From Mycobacteroides chelonae CCUG 47445 (GTDB taxonomy: Bacteria; Actinomycetota; Actinomycetes; Mycobacteriales; Mycobacteriaceae), in NCBI RefSeq assembly GCF_001632805.1, contig NZ_CP007220.1:1550001-1614000 (forward strand): 64,000 nucleotides of DNA. Direction: 5' to 3'. A model generated the notes under the pieces. The model searched no databases and was not told where the DNA came from. It saw only the letters and a list, made by a program, of their open reading frames with translations. Shown in pieces: positions 59,905 through 64,000 of this stretch (position 1 is its first letter; each line of letters starts with the position of its first letter). The translations under genes and the position numbers were made by a program.

Positions 59905-60398
59905 GGTATTCCCATTGCTCCGCTCGCTCGACGCGCCAATTGATCGGTTTCTCGTTCGTTGCGGTTTTGCCTGGAAGAGTGATAGAGCAGGCCAGCGAAG
60001 AACTCTGCCTCTCGTTCCTGCGGAGTAGAGTATGGCGTGGTCCGCGCAAGCGCCCGACGAATGAGCTCAGGCTTGAGGTGAGGAAGGATCGACGAGAGCC
60101 CGTTAGGTATGTTGAGACCCTGATGGCCACAGACCATATGGCCGACCTCGTGCAAAACGAAATGCTTGTGGTGAAGGCTGCTTGCGCCCTGCCTGACAAA
60201 GATATAGTCAGTTGTCTCAGTCGCGACCCACAGCCCGCACGGAATAGAACCGGCACGGGTATGGGGTAGGACCTCGATGTGCAGGGGACGCCCCCTGAGC
60301 GCGGAGAGCCGGGAAGCAAGATCGGGCACCGTCCATGTGGCACGCAAATCCAACGTACGTGCAAGACTTCTGCACCGCTGCTTCAGGTTCATTTCCAT
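59901..60398 (-). CDS. ImmA/IrrE-like metallopeptidase
   Basis: This 165-residue protein carries the zinc-protease motif HEVGHMVCGH (HExxH) after the IrrE-type strand DYIFVRQGASSLHHKHFVL. A second His/Glu area follows at EREAEFFAGLLYHSS. ImmA/IrrE peptidases cleave XRE repressors to switch genes on. ATG 60398 has GGGGAGGAA upstream. It sits between an XRE regulator and a membrane protein, forming a probable signal-repressor-protease trio. Confidence 0.85.
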   Translation of the reverse strand: MEMNLKQRCRSLARTLDLRATWTVPDLASRLSALRGRPLHIEVLPHTRAGSIPCGLWVATETTDYIFVRQGASSLHHKHFVLHEVGHMVCGHQGLNIPNGLSSILPHLKPELIRRALARTTPYSTPQEREAEFFAGLLYHSSRQNRNERETDQLARRASGAMGIP

Positions 60399-60427
60399 GA
60401 ACGCTTCCTCCCCGTGTTTTGGATCGT

Positions 60428-60847
60428 CTATTGAGACCCGTCGACTTCCCGTTTTGCGATGACTTCGAGCATGTCGGTGATGGTGGTTAATCCTGCAGGC
60501 GACAATTCCAATGCGCGCAGTGCGAGGTGCTGTACTCCTGCATTGCGTAGCGCCCCAAGAAACTTGAGCTCAGAGTCGACTTCGGCGCCGATCTGTTCGT
60601 CAAAGAAGTAGGCCACAGGAACTTGGAAGAATTCAGCTAGGGCCTCTAGATGCCGTTTCGTCGGATTGTCGCGCCGACCTGTACGGAGTTGCCACAGGTA
60701 GGTCGCCGAAAAGCTCTCGCCCGAAAATTCTCGGCAAGCCCGCGCAACCTCTTCGTGACTGTGTTGCTCGCCGCTTTCACGCCGAATGACATCGAACAGA
60801 CGGTCTATCTTCCGGGCCAAAGGCCCGTCTTCCTGGGGTTTCGACAA
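60428..60847 (-). CDS. EspR-like XRE-family regulator
   Basis: This ~139-residue regulator (from TTG 60847, with GGGAGC upstream; ATG 60943 would add a tail unlike the family) has ARKIDRLFDVIRRESGEQHSHEEVARA, an HTH with SATYLWQLRTGRRDNPTKRHLEALAEFF, and a C-terminal dimer region. The pattern closely resembles M. tuberculosis EspR, which controls ESX-1 genes and shapes the nucleoid. Here it faces an uncharacterised operon, and a perfect palindrome at 60991-61004 lies in the shared promoter. Confidence 0.82.
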   Translation of the reverse strand: MSKPQEDGPLARKIDRLFDVIRRESGEQHSHEEVARACREFSGESFSATYLWQLRTGRRDNPTKRHLEALAEFFQVPVAYFFDEQIGAEVDSELKFLGALRNAGVQHLALRALELSPAGLTTITDMLEVIAKREVDGSQ

Positions 60848-60990
60848 TCCTAACGCTCCCGATCTCGGTCCTGCCCTGTCGCAGGATGCTGAGGGCGGAA
60901 ACACTTGACAACTATAAGCCAAGATGGACGCCGCTGCGCGCATGATGATTTTTCAGTTGCCCCACATCGCGCGGCATGTGTAGTGTCTCG

Positions 60991-61004
60991 ATATCAGCTG
61001 ATAT
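60991..61004. promoter_or_regulatory. Perfect palindrome ATATCAGCTGATAT, candidate operator
   Basis: This 14-bp perfect palindrome lies between the divergent EspR-like regulator (start 60847) and the 61079 operon, 75 bp before the latter. It is the best candidate for a binding site of the XRE regulator. Confidence 0.55.
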
Positions 61005-61078
61005 GAATGAAGTAGAGATGCGCGAGTCATCTGAGACTGCACGATGTCGTTGCGTGACTTAACTGAAGGCGGGGACAT

Positions 61079-61306
61079 ATGGGCAACTACATGCTCAGGG
61101 TGGTCATCAGCTGCTCGAACGAGAAGAATTTCGGGCAGCTGATTCAGGTAAGGGAACTTCTGCAAGGTTGCGCGATCATGGCGCAAGTCGTCAGCGCCAA
61201 CGATTGCCGCCGTGGAGCTGGCGGGTCCTCGGCCAGTCGTTCACACTCCGAGATCCGTCAGCGACGAGCCCGCGAGTTCGTGCTGAGTGCGTCCGAGTTG
61301 GCATGA
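61079..61306 (+). CDS. Small first gene of the biosynthetic operon, 75 aa
   Basis: ATG 61079 is preceded by GAAGGCGGGG. The stop overlaps the next gene by ATGA, as in every other junction of this operon, which supports it being real. The first ~40 residues (MLRVVISCSNEKNFGQLIQV, then ELLQGCAIMAQV) look like a real fold; the rest is Ser/Arg-rich. I do not recognise the family. Confidence 0.6.
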   Translation: MGNYMLRVVISCSNEKNFGQLIQVRELLQGCAIMAQVVSANDCRRGAGGSSASRSHSEIRQRRAREFVLSASELA

Positions 61307-62556
61307 CTGTCGTGGAGATGCCTATCAGACTTCTGGTGGTCGGCGGCGGTTCGGAGTTGCAACCGCGCCTGCGACGGATCGCCCATAACGTGGAAACGGC
61401 GGTGCTCTGCCGGGCGTCGGTGTTGCCGTGGGTCCACGAACTCGGAGAGAACCGCGCCGTCATCGTGCTAAATGATGAGTTGCCGGTGGCGCAGTGGATT
61501 GATGCCGCGAAAGCGCTTCGTGAACTTTGGCCGTTCGACAATGTCGTCTCGTTCGCCGAGATCGATCAGGATCGCGCCGCAATGATCGCGTACTCGCTCG
61601 GCATCCCATTTCATGCAGCTGAGACGATTACTTGCGCTCACGACAAGCTCGCGCTTCGGGAACGTCTGCGCGAGGCTGGGGTTGAAGACGTTCCTCATGT
61701 GCTGATTCCAGACGAGGCCGCGTTGTATCGCGCTGTCGAGGAGCTCGGCCTGCCGCTCATAGTTAAGCCGCAACGGGGCCGCGCGAGCGCGGGTATCGCG
61801 GTGGTGGAATCTCTGGACGACGTACCGGGGGCCTTCACGCGTGCAGCCGACGCGCGTGCGCCACGTCTTCAACCGTCTCCTGTACTCGCAGAGCGTTTCA
61901 TCATAGGGCGTGAGTACAGCGTCGAGTCGCTATCGCATCGAGGCCGACACTTCGTCCTTGCGATCACCGGTAAGCACACGGATCCGAAATCGAAGGTGGA
62001 ACTGGGACATGTAGTTCCAGCGATAATCGACGGTGCCACCGAGAAGGCGATTCTGGCCCATACTCGCGCAGCGTTGACCGCGATAGGCGTCGAGAGCGGA
62101 ATCACTCACACCGAAGTGATCGTGTCTGTGGACGGCCCGATCATCATCGAGACGCATCTGCGGCTAGCCGGCGACGATATCCCGCTCCTCGTGCAGGACG
62201 CGACGGGCATCGACATGACGGAGCTTCTGCTCCGCCAGCTAGTCGGCGAAGACATTGCAGCGATACCCGAACTTCGCGCCCGCGTCGAGCGACCGCAATA
62301 TCGCAGCGCTGCTGGAATTCGCTACCTCGTGCCGCTCGAGGATGGCGAGTTGGTTGGCGTTGAAGGCTGGGATGCCATCGAAGGTCTCGACGGCGTGGTC
62401 TCCGTCGAGAATGCGGCCGAGGTGAGTACGCAGATGAAGGGGCTCGAGAGTTCGTACTCGCGTCTCGGCCACGTTCGAGCTCAGGGCGCGCACAGCCCTG
62501 CGGTCGAGCAGACCCTAGACAAGGCTGTTGCGTCGCTGAAGGTGTTGACGCGATGA
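61303..62556 (+). CDS. ATP-grasp carboxylate-amine ligase
   Basis: This 417-residue enzyme joins an amine to a carboxylate through an acyl phosphate, as in L-amino-acid ligases. Features: N-terminal strand LLVVGGGSELQPRLR, ATP-binding Lys in CAHDKLALRERL, Gly-rich loop LIVKPQRGRASAGI, adenine-contact LAERFIIGREYSVES, and Mg2+ ligands in IIIETHLRLAGDDIP. The C-terminal ~110 residues match the tail of the BacD-like group. The start at ATG 61303 overlaps the upstream stop (ATGA); a second ATG at 61318 is possible. The substrate is unknown. Confidence 0.88.
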   Translation: MTVVEMPIRLLVVGGGSELQPRLRRIAHNVETAVLCRASVLPWVHELGENRAVIVLNDELPVAQWIDAAKALRELWPFDNVVSFAEIDQDRAAMIAYSLGIPFHAAETITCAHDKLALRERLREAGVEDVPHVLIPDEAALYRAVEELGLPLIVKPQRGRASAGIAVVESLDDVPGAFTRAADARAPRLQPSPVLAERFIIGREYSVESLSHRGRHFVLAITGKHTDPKSKVELGHVVPAIIDGATEKAILAHTRAALTAIGVESGITHTEVIVSVDGPIIIETHLRLAGDDIPLLVQDATGIDMTELLLRQLVGEDIAAIPELRARVERPQYRSAAGIRYLVPLEDGELVGVEGWDAIEGLDGVVSVENAAEVSTQMKGLESSYSRLGHVRAQGAHSPAVEQTLDKAVASLKVLTR

Positions 62557-63806
62557 GAATCCCAGCAACTTCGTCCACGCTGCCAATCAGCACCATACGC
62601 CCAGGAAGCGGGGGATTCTATGATCTACAGAAGGCTGTGCTGGAAAAGGAATTGTGCGCCTCCTGCGGTGCGTGCGCTGCCGTATGCCCGACCAACGTGA
62701 TCCACGTCGACGCCGACGAGCCAGTCCCTTCGCTCGTCATCTCAAGCGATGTTGGCGCCGTGTGTGGGAGTTGCACGCTCTGCTTGGATGTCTGCCCTGG
62801 GAGCGAAACGGGCTCCGGGACTTCCGAATTGCGTATCTTTGGCCGAAACCGGACGGTAGATGAGCGCTGGGGTGGCATCACTAGCCGCGTCCTGATAGGA
62901 AAGGCGCGGCCGACCGAAATCCGGGAGGCGGCATCGGCTGGAGGAGCTGCCACCGCCATGCTGGTGGCTGCGTTGACAGCTGGGCGAATCGATGCGGCCC
63001 TCGTTATCGGACGAGATGAGAATCGCCCGTGGGTGCCCGTCCCACGCCTGGTGACGACTGTAGAAGATATCGTCTCCTGCGCCCAGGCGAACTATTGCAT
63101 CACTCCCAACCTGCAGTTGCTCGGAGACACGGCGTTTGAGCGGGTCGGCGTAGTAGGGCTCCCGTGCCAAATCCAGGCGATACAGAAGATGCGCAATCTC
63201 GATGCTCTGCCGCCGGCGGCCTTGAAGGTCGCCTTGCTTATAGAGATCGCGTGCTCATCCAACACCCGTCGCGCCGGAACCGAGCATCTCATCAAGGATC
63301 GTCTGAGTGTCCCGCTAACCGATGTCACTGGTATGCGCTACCGGTCCGGCAACTACCCGGGGCAGTTCACTGCCTGGCGAGATAATGCGGACCCCGCGAC
63401 TCTGCCATTCCACGAACTAGTCCGAACGTTTACCGCCTTCAAGACGCGTCGCTGCTTGGTGTGTCCGGATTGGTGGAGCGGGCTGGCGGATGTCTCCGTC
63501 GCAGACGGGGACCCCAACATCTTCAAGACGAGCCGCTCCGGCGAAGCGGCAGATGCGACGTCTCTAGTGGTCACACGCACCGAGGCGGGTGACGATCTCG
63601 TCGATCTCGCTGTGTCGGCGGCTACGCTCGATGTCTTTCCGGCTGAGTTTGCCCCGGAGAAGAACCTTGGTCTTCAACGTAAGCGTCAGCGATACAACCG
63701 GCACCGTCGGGCTGACCCGAGCGCAGTACCGAATCCTCCTAGCGAGGAGGCAGTTGAGCCCGCCTTGATCGAGGACGCCGAAGTGATCGATCGGTTGAGC
63801 CAATGA
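62553..63806 (+). CDS. FrhB-like iron-sulfur flavoprotein (F420/FAD oxidoreductase family)
   Basis: The 417-residue protein has two [4Fe-4S] motifs near the start (CASCGACAAVCP and CGSCTLCLDVCP). The FrhB/FdhB body follows, with EAASAGGAATAMLVAAL, VGLPCQIQAIQKM and a late CLVCPDWWSGLADVSVADGDPNI. Members use FAD with F420 or ferredoxin to reduce or oxidise substrates; mycobacteria make F420. It overlaps both neighbours by ATGA. In a biosynthetic operon it likely does a redox step on a small molecule (inference). Confidence 0.88.
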   Translation: MRIPATSSTLPISTIRPGSGGFYDLQKAVLEKELCASCGACAAVCPTNVIHVDADEPVPSLVISSDVGAVCGSCTLCLDVCPGSETGSGTSELRIFGRNRTVDERWGGITSRVLIGKARPTEIREAASAGGAATAMLVAALTAGRIDAALVIGRDENRPWVPVPRLVTTVEDIVSCAQANYCITPNLQLLGDTAFERVGVVGLPCQIQAIQKMRNLDALPPAALKVALLIEIACSSNTRRAGTEHLIKDRLSVPLTDVTGMRYRSGNYPGQFTAWRDNADPATLPFHELVRTFTAFKTRRCLVCPDWWSGLADVSVADGDPNIFKTSRSGEAADATSLVVTRTEAGDDLVDLAVSAATLDVFPAEFAPEKNLGLQRKRQRYNRHRRADPSAVPNPPSEEAVEPALIEDAEVIDRLSQ

Positions 63807-64000
63807 CTGCTGTGACCGCCCAGAATGGGTTACCCACAACGATTCGCGTCGGTTCTCGAAAGGCAGCCGCAAGCGAGCGACAGATGACCGGTCACCCCGA
63901 CAAGGCAATTAGCCAGCGGGCGACGTTAGTGGCCGCCATCGCCAACGGGCGCTCCCTCATTGTCAATCCGGCCCACTGCCGCGACATGGTTCACAACGTC
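63803..64000 (+). CDS. EPSP-synthase-like enolpyruvyl transferase, N-terminal part (cut by window edge)
   Basis: ATG 63803 overlaps the FrhB stop (ATGA). After ~27 residues the sequence reads DKAISQRATLVAAIANG then RSLIVNPAHCRDMV. It aligns well with the opening of EPSP synthase (K-[SA]-[IV]-S-x-R, then L-x-A-A-x-A-x-G, N-P-x5-D). Enolpyruvyl transferases move the PEP enolpyruvyl group onto a hydroxyl. In a non-core operon it may act on a special substrate, as NikO/PolA-type enzymes do in nucleoside antibiotics. Only 66 residues are visible. Confidence 0.65.
   Translation, partial: MTAVTAQNGLPTTIRVGSRKAAASERQMTGHPDKAISQRATLVAAIANGRSLIVNPAHCRDMVHNV

Overview
The window looks like a rapidly growing mycobacterium, probably the M. 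abscessus-chelonae group (Mycobacteroides). The evidence is mycobacterial lysis genes (lysin A plus a mycolyl-arabinogalactan esterase lysin B), WXG100/ESX-type cargo genes, an Ig-like L,D-transpeptidase lipoprotein, LppA-like and DUF3558-like lipoproteins, an EspR-like regulator, and moderately high GC with many GTG starts and 4-nt ATGA/GTGA gene overlaps. The species is an inference; no marker gene is present.

Region 1 (1-39,603) is the right-hand part of a siphovirus prophage. The structural operon runs left to right: terminase large subunit (cut by the window edge), portal, a giant MuF protein carrying kinase-like and ADP-ribosyltransferase domains, scaffold, major capsid, connectors, tail terminator, tail tube, tail-assembly chaperones with a -1 frameshift, tape measure, minor tail proteins, then lysis genes (lysin A, lysin B, two holin-like proteins). 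Past these lie accessory cassettes on both strands: a DnaN-like clamp, an ADP-ribosylglycohydrolase, a DUF2786 protein, an AAA+ ATPase, many very small genes and a lipoprotein. Several intergenic regions carry tandem palindromes of the form GGTAGA-N4-TCTACC, the likely operators of a phage regulator encoded outside the window. Last is a WXG100 / Ntox15-type polymorphic toxin / immunity cassette, directly next to an intact tRNA-Lys(CTT). That tRNA is the probable attR.

Region 2 (39,604-42,880) is a short piece of ordinary chromosome: tRNA-Lys, an L,D-transpeptidase, a DivIVA-like coiled-coil protein, a DUF2834 membrane protein, and the terminator of a tRNA-His gene.

Region 3 (42,880 to at least ~50,000, probably beyond the window) starts at a broken 3' half of tRNA-His followed at once by a tyrosine integrase, so it is the end of a second integrated element. 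It carries type VII secretion-like cargo: one leftward operon (WXG100-like protein, WXG-DUF1023 hydrolase, LppA-like lipoprotein, YbaB-like protein) and one rightward set (WXG-like protein, DUF3558-like lipoprotein, Gly-rich WXG-like protein, 41-residue ORF). Further right come a membrane-anchored nSTAND/WD40 protein, a family-2 glycosyltransferase, a frameshifted glycosyltransferase relative, and about 3 kb of largely decayed DNA.

Region 4 (58,266-64,000) holds a cupin gene, a leftward trio (EspR-like XRE regulator, ImmA/IrrE-like metallopeptidase, MAB_1171c-like membrane protein) and, divergent from it across a perfect palindrome, a tightly coupled operon: 75-residue protein, ATP-grasp ligase, FrhB-like iron-sulfur flavoprotein, and the start of an EPSP-synthase-like enolpyruvyl transferase. 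Every junction is an ATGA overlap. This looks like the beginning of a biosynthetic cluster I cannot match to a known product; it and the GGTAGA operator network are the most interesting items here.
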